Shown in pieces: positions 1 to 8,155 of a stretch of DNA of 64,000 nt; the stretch's first letter is position 1; every line of letters starts with the position of its first letter. The DNA is from Leptasterias polaris (Eukaryota; Echinodermata; Asteroidea; Forcipulatida; Asteriidae): contig JAZGTN010000027.1 of the NCBI GenBank assembly GCA_037783415.1, positions 4,736,001 to 4,800,000 of the forward strand. Reading direction: 5' to 3'. The notes beneath the pieces are model-generated. The model was not told the DNA's origin. It saw only the letters and a list, made by a program, of their open reading frames with translations, and ran no database searches. The translations under genes and the position numbers were made by a program.

Positions 1-8
1 ATGGGGCC
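1..8 (-). tRNA. tRNA-Gln 5' end fragment (cut by window edge)
   Basis: The first 8 bases are the reverse complement of a Gln tRNA 5' end (GGCCCCAT). The S2 spacer that follows is seen only behind CUG genes, so this was probably a CUG copy. Confidence 0.7.
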
Positions 9-323
9 GATGGAAACATGATGAACTTAATTGAATTTCACAATTTAATTTTTTCTAATAAAAAAAAATGAAAAAAAGAAATAAGGAATTCGTTGTTTTA
101 GAAAATGAAGCATGGGCCGATTCAAATTCATATACCTTTTTGCTTTTTATCAATTTAGGCCTCAAGTGACTTCCCTCGTTAAAAGCACTTTGTCAGCCGA
201 GTTTTAAAATCAGTTTGGAAGGTGCAAAAATTGTGTTTAAAACTTCCTAGTGCTTCACTTTTTATCAATTTTAGGAAATTCTGCCCGTAAAAATCATTCT
301 GTAGCAATGTCATAACTAATGCA

Positions 324-396
324 GGCCGCGTGGCCTAATGGATAAGGCGTCCGACTTCGGATCGGAAGATTGAGGGTTCGAATCCCTTCGTGGTCG
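324..396 (+). tRNA. tRNA-Arg-TCG: tRNA-Arg (UCG), type A
   Basis: 73-nt intronless cloverleaf. Acceptor GGCCGCG pairs with CGTGGTC (G2-U71 and G5-U68 wobbles), D stem GCC/GGC, anticodon stem TCCGA/TCGGA with loop CTTCGGA giving anticodon UCG (reads CGA), T stem GAGGG/CCCTT with loop TTCGAAT, discriminator G73, CCA not encoded. Internal Pol III promoter: A box TGGCCTAATGG and B box GGTTCGAATCC. Leader is the S2 spacer, here ending AATGCA rather than AACGCA. The trailer CAATTTG is followed by TTTT at 404-407. It converges on Gln-UUG at 611. This body is the consensus for the Arg copies below; only deviations are listed there. In animals I recall position 2 being A (A2-U71), so G2-U71 may be particular to this array. 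Confidence 0.97.
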
Positions 397-403
397 CAAT
401 TTG

Positions 404-407
404 TTTT
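404..407 (+). terminator. Pol III terminator of tRNA-Arg, type A
   Basis: TTTT at +8 to +11 after G73. Most type-A copies share this; the copies at 24,027, 34,966 and 37,950 have lost it. Confidence 0.8.
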
Positions 408-437
408 ACCGCTTATTTTGTCAGACGTTAGTATACA

Positions 438-453
438 CGTTTTTGTTCAAACG
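438..453 (+). other. Small hairpin in convergent spacer
   Basis: CGTTT-TTGTTC-AAACG, a 5-bp stem with a 6-nt loop containing the T5 run. It is present in both C1 and C2 spacers and so is conserved between otherwise differing trailers. It could act as a back-up Pol III stop for read-through from Arg. Confidence 0.5.
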
Positions 454-594
454 AGGATAGTTTTGATATGATATATCTGCGGTAACAATCGTTATACAGA
501 GTTGTTATCATTCCAATTTTTAAGAAACATTTGATATTTCAGCGGCCGGTAAAAATCCACAAATTGTAGAATGCAATAATTAGTTTGGCAAAAT

Positions 595-598
595 AAAA
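595..598 (-). terminator. Pol III terminator of tRNA-Gln-UUG
   Basis: AAAA on the + strand, that is TTTT at +13 to +16 downstream of the Gln gene, followed by a second TTTT. The same layout occurs at nearly all Gln genes; a few gain an earlier or longer run (noted individually). Confidence 0.8.
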
Positions 599-610
599 TT
601 TGAAATTTGA

Positions 611-682
611 AGGTCCCACCGAGATTTGAACTCGGATCGCGAGATTCAAAGTCTCGAGTGCTAACCGTTACACCATGGGGCC
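611..682 (-). tRNA. tRNA-Gln-TTG: tRNA-Gln (UUG)
   Basis: 72-nt cloverleaf on the minus strand. Acceptor GGCCCCA against TGGGACC pairs everywhere except C3-A70. D stem GTGT/GCAC, loop AACGGTTA, anticodon stem CGAGA/TCTCG with loop CTTTGAA giving anticodon UUG (reads CAA), T stem CCGAG/CTCGG with loop TTCAAAT, discriminator U73. A box TGGTGTAACGG; B box GTTCAAATC. From memory, animal Gln tRNA normally has U3-A70, so the C3-A70 mismatch stands out. The leader is the reverse strand of S1 (GATGGAGTATG next to the gene). This body is the consensus for the UUG copies below. Confidence 0.95.
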
Positions 683-990
683 GATGGAGTATGCAACACT
701 TCATTGAATATCACAATTTCTGCTTTTCTAACCAACAAACATTTGACAGATTACAGCAATAATCGGGCCATGGGTAGTAACAATATTTAATTCATGTTTT
801 GCCCACACATTGCCTTTGATCAGTATTCAGTTTGCCAAATGTTTAGAAAGAAAACTACGGGCCAATTCATCATGTAACATTTGGCTTTGTATCAATTTAA
901 AGCCCAAGTCACTTCCTTTATTAACAGCACTATGACGGCCGTATTTTAAATTCAGTTTGGAACGTATGAATATTTTGTGCAAAACTTTCT

Positions 991-1009
991 AAAAATGAAT
1001 TTCATTTTT
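991..1009. repeat. Perfect 19-bp inverted repeat in S1
   Basis: AAAAATGAA-T-TTCATTTTT, 9-bp arms about a single base. Found in the S1 copies I read; one copy (31,225) has duplicated it. Its T5 run lies about 108 bp upstream of ArgB. Confidence 0.7.
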
Positions 1010-1103
1010 CCCCGCTTTAAGTTTTTATCCACTTTGTGTGTGAGTTCTGTCCGTATGAATCATTACCACAGCTAAGTTTTTATTTTGCATTTGCGTACAA
1101 TAT

Positions 1104-1116
1104 CATAACTAACGCC
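1104..1116 (+). promoter_or_regulatory. Conserved Arg leader element
   Basis: TCATAACTAACGC directly upstream of ArgB is shared with the ArgA leader although the flanking S1 and S2 sequence differs. It may be an upstream Pol III start or leader signal, or simply sequence homogenised along with the gene. Confidence 0.45.
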
Positions 1117-1189
1117 GGCCGCGTGGCCTAATGGATAAGGCGTCCGACTTCGGATCGGAAGATTGAGGGTTCGAATCCCTTCGTGGTCG
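1117..1189 (+). tRNA. tRNA-Arg-TCG: tRNA-Arg (UCG), type B
   Basis: Body identical to the type A copy at 324; only the flanks differ. The leader is S1 ending AACGCC, the trailer is C2 beginning CATTTAG with TTTT at 1197-1200. It faces Gln-CUG at 1398. Confidence 0.97.
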
Positions 1190-1397
1190 CATTTAGTTTT
1201 ACCGCTTCTTTGTCAACACGTTTTTGTTCAAACGAGGTATATGTTTGATGTGCATCTGCGGTAACACACATTTTACAGAGTTCTTATCATTCCAAATTTT
1301 AAGAAACATTTGGTATTTCAGCGGCCGGTAAAAATCCACACCAAAATTAATTGTAGAATGCAATAATTAGTTTGGCAAAATAAAATTTGAAATCTAA
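1190..1397. other. Convergent spacer C2 (reference copy)
   Basis: 208-bp equivalent of C1 behind type B Arg genes. It has TTTT at 1197-1200, the CGTTT/AAACG hairpin, the conserved GCGGCCGG block and Gln terminators at 1382-1385. It carries CACACCAAAATTAATTG where C1 has CACAAATTG. Confidence 0.85.
1197..1200 (+). terminator. Pol III terminator of tRNA-Arg, type B
   Basis: TTTT at +8 to +11. Six type-B copies (5360, 21899, 23359, 34298, 35759, 37219) have TTTG here and must rely on T5 at +32. Confidence 0.8.
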
Positions 1398-1469
1398 AGG
1401 TCCCACCGAGATTTGAACTCGGATCGCGAGATTCAGAGTCTCGAGTGCTAACCGTTACACCATGGGGCC
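1398..1469 (-). tRNA. tRNA-Gln-CTG: tRNA-Gln (CUG)
   Basis: Identical to the UUG gene at 611 except position 34, T to C, so the loop is CTCTGAA and the anticodon CUG (reads CAG). It has the same C3-A70 mismatch. The leader is S2 (GATGGAAACATGATG next to the gene). The Pol III stop is at 1382-1385. This body is the consensus for the CUG copies below. Confidence 0.95.
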
Positions 1470-1783
1470 GATGGAAACATGATGAACTTAATTGAATTTC
1501 ACAATTTAATTTTTTCTAATAAAAAAAAATGACAAAAATAAATAAGGAATTCGTTGTTTTAGAAAATGAAGCATGGGCCGATTCAAATTCATATCCTTTT
1601 TGCTTTTTATCAATTTAGGCCTCAAGTGACTTCCGTCGTTAAAAGCACTTTGTCAGCCGAGTTTTAAAATCAGTTTGGAAGGTGCAAAAATTGTGTTTAA
1701 AACTTCCTAGTGCTTCACTTTTTATCAATTTTAGGAAATTCTGCCCGTAAAAATCATTCTGTAGCAATGTCATAACTAACGCA
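1470..1783. other. Divergent spacer S2 (reference copy)
   Basis: 314-bp spacer between the 5' ends of Gln-CUG and ArgA. No gene seen. It has a length-variable A-rich tract (here about 1519-1545), an EcoRI-like GGAATTC, TTTAGGCCTCAAGTGAC, and TCATAACTAACGCA before Arg. It is the diverged paralogue of S1. It recurs behind every CUG gene. Confidence 0.85.
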
Positions 1784-1856
1784 GGCCGCGTGGCCTAATG
1801 GATAAGGCGTCCGACTTCGGATCGGAAGATTGAGGGTTCGAATCCCTTCGTGGTCG
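1784..1856 (+). tRNA. tRNA-Arg-TCG: tRNA-Arg (UCG), type A
   Basis: Consensus body, S2 leader. The convergent spacer is a mosaic: C1 at its left end, C2-like at its right end. Faces Gln-CUG at 2078. Confidence 0.97.
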
Positions 1857-2077
1857 CAATTTGTTTTACCGCTTATTTTGTCAGACGTTAGTATACACGT
1901 TTTTGTTCAAACGAGGATAGTTTTGATATTATATATCTGCGGTAACAATCGTTATACAGAGTTGTTATCATTCCAAATTTTAAGAAACATTTGGTATTTC
2001 AGCGGCCGGTAAAAATCCACACAAAATTAATTGTAGAATGCAATAATTAGTTTGGCAAAATAAAATTTGAAATCTAA

Positions 2078-2149
2078 AGGTCCCACCGAGATTTGAACTC
2101 GGATCGCGAGATTCAGAGTCTCGAGTGCTAACCGTTACACCATGGGGCC
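2078..2149 (-). tRNA. tRNA-Gln-CTG: tRNA-Gln (CUG)
   Basis: Consensus body; faces ArgA at 1784 in a short two-gene unit of about 680 bp. Confidence 0.95.
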
Positions 2150-2464
2150 GATGGAAACATGATGAACTTAATTGAATTTCACAATTTAATTTTTTCTAAT
2201 AAAAAAAAATGAAAAAAATAAATAAGGAATTCGTTGTTTTAGAAAATGAAGCATGGGCCGATTCAAATTCATATACCTTTTTGCTTTTTATCAATTTAGG
2301 CCTCAAGTGACTTCCCTCGTTAAAAGCACTTTGTCAGCCGAGTTTTAAAATCAGTTTGGAAGGTGCAAAAATTGTGTTTGAAACTTCCTAGTGCTTCACT
2401 TTTTATCAATTTTAGGAAATTCTGCCCGTAAAAATCATTCTGTAGCAATGTCATAACTAATGCA

Positions 2465-2524
2465 GGCCGCGTGGCCTAATGGATAAGGCGTCCGACTTCG
2501 GATCGGAAGATTGAGGGTTCGAAT
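2465..2524 (+). pseudogene. Truncated tRNA-Arg (UCG), 3' end deleted
   Basis: Consensus from position 1 through the T loop (TTCGAAT), then the sequence jumps to ACACGTTAGTATACACG of the convergent spacer. The 3' T-stem strand, the 3' acceptor strand, the discriminator and the first TTTT are missing. The Arg-to-Gln distance is 39 bp shorter than in the copy at 324. A and B boxes remain, so it may be transcribed, but it cannot fold an acceptor stem. The parallel copy at 4567 is intact. Confidence 0.9.
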
Positions 2525-2712
2525 ACACGTTAGTATACACGTTTTTGTTCAAACGAGGATAGTTTTGATATGATATATCTGCGGTAACAATCGTTATACA
2601 GAGTTGTTATCATTCCAATTTTTAAGAAACATTTGATATTTCAGCGGCCGGTAAAAATCCACAAATTGTAGAATGCAATAATTAGTTTGGCAAAATAAAA
2701 TTTGAAATTTGA

Positions 2713-2784
2713 AGGTCCCACCGAGATTTGAACTCGGATCGCGAGATTCAAAGTCTCGAGTGCTAACCGTTACACCATGGGGCC
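2713..2784 (-). tRNA. tRNA-Gln-TTG: tRNA-Gln (UUG)
   Basis: Consensus body; its convergent partner is the truncated Arg at 2465. Confidence 0.95.
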
Positions 2785-3218
2785 GATGGAGTATGCAACA
2801 CTTCATTGAATATCACAATTTCTGCTTTTCTAACCAACAAACATTTGACAGATTACAGCAATAATCGGGCCATGGGTAGTAACAATATTTAATTCATGTT
2901 TTGCCCACACATTGCCTTTGATCAGTATTCAGTTTGCCAAATGTTTAGAAAGAAAACTACGGGCCAATTCATCATGTAACATTTGGCTTTGTATCAATTT
3001 AAAGCCCAAGTCACTTCCTTTATTAACAGCACTATGACGGCCGTATTTTAAATTCAGTTTGGAACGTATGAATATTTTGTGCAAAACTTTCTAAAAATGA
3101 ATTTCATTTTTCCCCGCTTTAAGTTTTTATCCACTTTGTGTGTGAGTTCTGTCCGTATGAATCATTACCACAGCTAAGTTTTTATTTTTCATTTGCGTAC
3201 AATATCATAACTAACGCC

Positions 3219-3291
3219 GGCCGCGTGGCCTAATGGATAAGGCGTCCGACTTCGGATCGGAAGATTGAGGGTTCGAATCCCTTCGTGGTCG
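3219..3291 (+). tRNA. tRNA-Arg-TCG: tRNA-Arg (UCG), type B
   Basis: Consensus body; S1 leader, C2 trailer; faces Gln-CUG at 3500. Confidence 0.97.
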
Positions 3292-3499
3292 CATTTAGTT
3301 TTACCGCTTCTTTGTCAACACGTTTTTGTTCAAACGAGGTATATGTTTGATGTGCATCTGCGGTAACAAACATTTTACAGAGTTCTTATCATTCCAAATT
3401 TTAAGAAACATTTGGTATTTCAGCGGCCGGTAAAAATCCACACCAAAATTAATTGTAGAATGCAATAATTAGTTTGGCAAAATAAAATTTGAAATCTAA

Positions 3500-3571
3500 A
3501 GGTCCCACCGAGATTTGAACTCGGATCGCGAGATTCAGAGTCTCGAGTGCTAACCGTTACACCATGGGGCC
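3500..3571 (-). tRNA. tRNA-Gln-CTG: tRNA-Gln (CUG)
   Basis: Consensus body; S2 leader. Confidence 0.95.
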
Positions 3572-3885
3572 GATGGAAACATGATGAACTTAATTGAATT
3601 TCACAATTTAATTTTTTCTAATAAAAAAAAATGACAAAAATAAATAAGGAATTCGTTGTTTTAGAAAATGAAGCATGGGCCGATTCAAATTCATATCCTT
3701 TTTGCTTTTTATCAATTTAGGCCTCAAGTGACTTCCGTCGTTAAAAGCACTTTGTCAGCCGAGTTTTAAAATCAGTTTGGAAGGTGCAAAAATTGTGTTT
3801 AAAACTTCCTAGTGCTTCACTTTTTATCAATTTTAGGAAATTCTGCCCGTAAAAATCATTCTGTAGCAATGTCATAACTAACGCA

Positions 3886-3958
3886 GGCCGCGTGGCCTAA
3901 TGGATAAGGCGTCCGACTTCGGATCGGAAGATTGAGGGTTCGAATCCCTTCGTGGTCG
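3886..3958 (+). tRNA. tRNA-Arg-TCG: tRNA-Arg (UCG), type A
   Basis: Consensus body; 2102 bp from the matching copy at 1784; mosaic convergent spacer to Gln-CUG at 4180. Confidence 0.97.
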
Positions 3959-4179
3959 CAATTTGTTTTACCGCTTATTTTGTCAGACGTTAGTATACAC
4001 GTTTTTGTTCAAACGAGGATAGTTTTGATATTATATATCTGCGGTAACAATCGTTATACAGAGTTGTTATCATTCCAAATTTTAAGAAACATTTGGTATT
4101 TCAGCGGCCGGTAAAAATCCACACAAAATTAATTGTAGAATGCAATAATTAGTTTGGCAAAATAAAATTTGAAATCTAA

Positions 4180-4251
4180 AGGTCCCACCGAGATTTGAAC
4201 TCGGATCGCGAGATTCAGAGTCTCGAGTGCTAACCGTTACACCATGGGGCC
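4180..4251 (-). tRNA. tRNA-Gln-CTG: tRNA-Gln (CUG)
   Basis: Consensus body in the two-gene unit with ArgA at 3886. Confidence 0.95.
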
Positions 4252-4566
4252 GATGGAAACATGATGAACTTAATTGAATTTCACAATTTAATTTTTTCTA
4301 ATAAAAAAAAATGAAAAAAATAAATAAGGAATTCGTTGTTTTAGAAAATGAAGCATGGGCCGATTCAAATTCATATACCTTTTTGCTTTTTATCAATTTA
4401 GGCCTCAAGTGACTTCCCTCGTTAAAAGCACTTTGTCAGCCGAGTTTTAAAATCAGTTTGGAAGGTGCAAAAATTGTGTTTAAAACTTCCTAGTGCTTCA
4501 CTTTTTATCAATTTTAGGAAATTCTGCCCGTAAAAATCATTCTGTAGCAATGTCATAACTAATGCA

Positions 4567-4639
4567 GGCCGCGTGGCCTAATGGATAAGGCGTCCGACTT
4601 CGGATCGGAAGATTGAGGGTTCGAATCCCTTCGTGGTCG
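4567..4639 (+). tRNA. tRNA-Arg-TCG: tRNA-Arg (UCG), type A
   Basis: Consensus body; leader ends AATGCA as at 324; intact counterpart of the truncated copy at 2465. Confidence 0.97.
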
Positions 4640-4853
4640 CAATTTGTTTTACCGCTTATTTTGTCAGACGTTAGTATACACGTTTTTGTTCAAACGAGGA
4701 TAGTTTTGATATGATATATCTGCGGTAACAATCGTTATACAGAGTTGTTATCATTCCAATTTTTAAGAAACATTTGATATTTCAGCGGCCGGTAAAAATC
4801 CACAAATTGTAGAATGCAATAATTAGTTTGGCAAAATAAAATTTGAAATTTGA

Positions 4854-4925
4854 AGGTCCCACCGAGATTTGAACTCGGATCGCGAGATTCAAAGTCTCGA
4901 GTGCTAACCGTTACACCATGGGGCC
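4854..4925 (-). tRNA. tRNA-Gln-TTG: tRNA-Gln (UUG)
   Basis: Consensus body; faces ArgA at 4567. Confidence 0.95.
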
Positions 4926-5359
4926 GATGGAGTATGCAACACTTCATTGAATATCACAATTTCTGCTTTTCTAACCAACAAACATTTGACAGATTACAGC
5001 AATAATCGGGCCATGGGTAGTAACAATATTTAATTCATGTTTTGCCCACACATTGCCTTTGATCAGTATTCAGTTTGCCAAATGTTTAGAAAGAAAACTA
5101 CGGGCCAATTCATCATGTAACATTTGGCTTTGTATCAATTTAAAGCCCAAGTCACTTCCTTTATTAACAGCACTATGACGGCCGTATTTTAAATTCAGTT
5201 TGGAACGTATGAATATTTTGTGCAAAACTTTCTAAAAATGAATTTCATTTTTCCCCGCTTTAAGTTTTTATCCACTTTGTGTGTGAGTTCTGTCCGTATG
5301 AATCATTACCACAGCTAAGTTTTTATTTTGCATTTGCGTACAATATCATAACTAACGCC

Positions 5360-5432
5360 GGCCGCGTGGCCTAATGGATAAGGCGTCCGACTTCGGATCG
5401 GAAGATTGAGGGTTCGAATCCCTTCGTGGTCG
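5360..5432 (+). tRNA. tRNA-Arg-TCG: tRNA-Arg (UCG), type B
   Basis: Consensus body, but the first terminator is TTTG; the next T run is T5 at 5464-5468 (+32), so a longer trailer is expected. Confidence 0.94.
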
Positions 5433-5640
5433 CATTTAGTTTGACCGCTTCTTTGTCAACACGTTTTTGTTCAAACGAGGTATATGTTTGATGTGCATCT
5501 GCGGTAACAAACATTTTACAGAGTTCTTATCATTCCAAATTTTAAGAAACATTTGGTATTTCAGCGGCCGGTAAAAATCCACACCAAAATTAATTGTAGA
5601 ATGCAATAATTAGTTTGGCAAAATAAAATTTGAAATCTAA

Positions 5641-5712
5641 AGGTCCCACCGAGATTTGAACTCGGATCGCGAGATTCAGAGTCTCGAGTGCTAACCGTTA
5701 CACCATGGGGCC
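5641..5712 (-). tRNA. tRNA-Gln-CTG: tRNA-Gln (CUG)
   Basis: Consensus body; faces ArgB at 5360. Confidence 0.95.
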
Positions 5713-6027
5713 GATGGAAACATGATGAACTTAATTGAATTTCACAATTTAATTTTTTCTAATAAAAAAAAATAAAAATAAAAAATAAGGAATTCGTTGT
5801 TTTAGAAAATGAAGCATGGGCCGATTCAAATTCATATACCTTTTTGCTTTTTATCAATTTAGGCCTCAAGTGACTTCCCTCGTTAAAAGCACTTTGTCAG
5901 CCGAGTTTTAAAATCAGTTTGGAAGGTGCAAAAATTGTGTTTAAAACTTCCTAGTGCTTCACTTTTTATCAATTTTAGGAAATTCTGCCCGTAAAAATCA
6001 TTCTGTAGCAATGTCATAACTAACGCA

Positions 6028-6100
6028 GGCCGCGTGGCCTAATGGATAAGGCGTCCGACTTCGGATCGGAAGATTGAGGGTTCGAATCCCTTCGTGGTCG
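6028..6100 (+). tRNA. tRNA-Arg-TCG: tRNA-Arg (UCG), type A
   Basis: Consensus body; faces Gln-UUG at 6315. Confidence 0.97.
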
Positions 6101-6314
6101 CAATTTGTTTTACCGCTTATTTTGTCAGACGTTAGTATACACGTTTTTGTTCAAACGAGGATAGTTTTGATATTATATATCTGCGGTAACAATCGTTATA
6201 CAGAGTTGTTATCATTCCAAATTTTAAGAAACATTTGATATTTCAGCGGCCGGTAAAAATCCACAAATTGTAGAATGCAATAATTAGTTTGGCAAAATAA
6301 AATTTGAAATTTGA

Positions 6315-6386
6315 AGGTCCCACCGAGATTTGAACTCGGATCGCGAGATTCAAAGTCTCGAGTGCTAACCGTTACACCATGGGGCC
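6315..6386 (-). tRNA. tRNA-Gln-TTG: tRNA-Gln (UUG)
   Basis: Consensus body; S1 leader. Confidence 0.95.
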
Positions 6387-6820
6387 GATGGAGTATGCAA
6401 CACTTCATTGAATATCACAATTTCTGCTTTTCTAACCAACAAACATTTGACAGATTACAGCAATAATCGGGCCATGGGTAGTAACAATATTTAATTCATG
6501 TTTTGCCCACACATTGCCTTTGATCAGTATTCAGTTTGCCAAATGTTTAGAAAGAAAACTACGGGCCAATTCATCATGTAACATTTGGCTTTGTATCAAT
6601 TTAAAGCCCAAGTCACTTCCTTTATTAACAGCACTATGACGGCCGTATTTTAAATTCAGTTTGGAACGTATGAATATTTTGTGCAAAACTTTCTAAAAAT
6701 GAATTTCATTTTTCCCCGCTTTAAGTTTTTATCCACTTTGTGTGTGAGTTCTGTCCGTATGAATCATTACCACAGCTAAGTTTTTATTTTGCATTTGCGT
6801 ACAATATCATAACTAACGCC

Positions 6821-6893
6821 GGCCGCGTGGCCTAATGGATAAGGCGTCCGACTTCGGATCGGAAGATTGAGGGTTCGAATCCCTTCGTGGTCG
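6821..6893 (+). tRNA. tRNA-Arg-TCG: tRNA-Arg (UCG), type B
   Basis: Consensus body. Its C2 spacer has CAGAGATCTTATC, a variant otherwise seen only near 27,910. Confidence 0.97.
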
Positions 6894-7101
6894 CATTTAG
6901 TTTTACCGCTTCTTTGTCAACACGTTTTTGTTCAAACGAGGTATATGTTTGATGTGCATCTGCGGTAACAAACATTTTACAGAGATCTTATCATTCCAAA
7001 TTTTAAGAAACATTTGGTATTTCAGCGGCCGGTAAAAATCCACACCAAAATTAATTGTAGAATGCAATAATTAGTTTGGCAAAATAAAATTTGAAATCTA
7101 A

Positions 7102-7173
7102 AGGTCCCACCGAGATTTGAACTCGGATCGCGAGATTCAGAGTCTCGAGTGCTAACCGTTACACCATGGGGCC
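7102..7173 (-). tRNA. tRNA-Gln-CTG: tRNA-Gln (CUG)
   Basis: Consensus body; the leader next to the gene reads GATAGAAAC instead of GATGGAAAC, as at 28,029 and 37,563. Confidence 0.95.
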
Positions 7174-7487
7174 GATAGAAACATGATGAACTTAATTGAA
7201 TTTCACAATTTAAATTTTTCTAATAAAAAAAAAGGAAAAAAATAAATAAGGAATTCGTTGTTTTAGAAAATGAAGCATGGGCCGATTCAAATTCATATCC
7301 TTTTTGCTTTTTATCAATGTAGGCCTCAAGTGACTTCCGTCGTTAAAAGCACTTTGTCAGCCGAGTTTTAAAATCAGTTTGGAAGGTGCAAAAATTGTGT
7401 TTAAAACTTCCTAGTGCTTCACTTTTTATCAATTTTAGGAAATTCTGCCCGTAAAAATCATTCTGTAGCAATGTCATAACTAACGCA

Positions 7488-7560
7488 GGCCACGTGGCCT
7501 AATGGATAAGGCGTCCGACTTCGGATCGGAAGATTGAGGGTTCGAATCCCTTCGTGGTCG
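7488..7560 (+). tRNA. tRNA-Arg-TCG: tRNA-Arg (UCG), A leader with B trailer
   Basis: G5 to A, which turns the G5-U68 wobble into A-U, so the fold is kept. S2 leader but C2 trailer, so a crossover or conversion junction lies in or next to the gene. Faces Gln-CUG at 7769. Confidence 0.94.
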
Positions 7561-7768
7561 CATTTAGTTTTACCGCTTCTTTGTCAACACGTTTTTGTTC
7601 AAACGAGGTATATGTTTGATGTGCATCTGCGGTAACAAACATTTTACAGAGTTCTTATCATTCCAAATTTTAAGAAACATTTGGTATTTCAGCGGCCGGT
7701 AAAAATCCACACCAAAATTAATTGTAGAATGCAATAATTATTTTGGCAAAATAAAATTTGAAATCTAA

Positions 7769-7840
7769 AGGTCCCACCGAGATTTGAACTCGGATCGCGA
7801 GATTCAGAGTCTCGAGTGCTAACCGTTACACCATGGGGCC
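7769..7840 (-). tRNA. tRNA-Gln-CTG: tRNA-Gln (CUG)
   Basis: Consensus body; pairs with the hybrid Arg at 7488. Confidence 0.95.
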
Positions 7841-8155
7841 GATGGAAACATGATGAACTTAATTGAATTTCACAATTTAATTTTTTCTAATAATAAAAAA
7901 TGAAAAAAATAAATAAGGAATTCGTTGTTTTAGAAAATGAAGCATGGCCCGATTCAAATTCATATACCTTTTTGCTTTTTATCAATTTAGGCCTCAAGTG
8001 ACTTCCCTCGTTAAAAGCACTTTGTCAGCCGAGTTTTAAAATCAGTTTGGAAGGTGCAAAAATTGTGTTTAAAACTTCCTAGTGATTCACTTTTTATCAA
8101 TTTTAGGAAATTCTGCCCGTAAAAATCATTCTGTAGCAATGTCATAACTAACGCA

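Larger units (their letters stand above)
397..610. other. Convergent spacer C1 (reference copy)
   Basis: AT-rich spacer between the 3' ends of an Arg and a Gln gene. It holds the Arg terminators (TTTT at 404-407, a second TTTT in CTTATTTTG), a small hairpin at 438-453, a strongly conserved block containing CAGCGGCCGGTAAAAATCC, and the Gln terminators near the right end. No gene is visible. C1 recurs throughout the array with few differences. Confidence 0.85.
683..1116. other. Divergent spacer S1 (reference copy)
   Basis: 434-bp spacer between the 5' ends of Gln-UUG and ArgB, so it holds both leaders. No ORF or gene seen. It contains a perfect inverted repeat at 991-1009 and ends with TCATAACTAACGCC before Arg. 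Parts align with S2 (for example CAAGTCACTTCCTTTATTAA with its S2 equivalent), showing common origin. S1 lies between every complete Gln-UUG and the following ArgB. Confidence 0.85.

Noticed and set aside
397..610. Extra small RNA gene in the conserved GCGGCCGG block of the convergent spacers
   Set aside because: No promoter, cloverleaf or recognisable RNA family; conservation is explained by homogenisation of the unit.
492..704. 70-codon minus-strand reading frame, repeated about 33 times in the window
   Set aside because: It runs straight through the tRNA-Gln gene and its terminator region; conservation is that of the tRNA repeat, with no independent coding signal.
611..1469. CUG Gln genes read as suppressor or other-specificity tRNAs
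   Set aside because: CUG and UUG are both normal Gln anticodons; the rest of the tRNA is identical.
1830..2012. 60-codon plus-strand reading frame, repeated five times
   Set aside because: It starts at a TTG inside the T-arm region of tRNA-Arg and continues into the convergent spacer; a by-product of the array.
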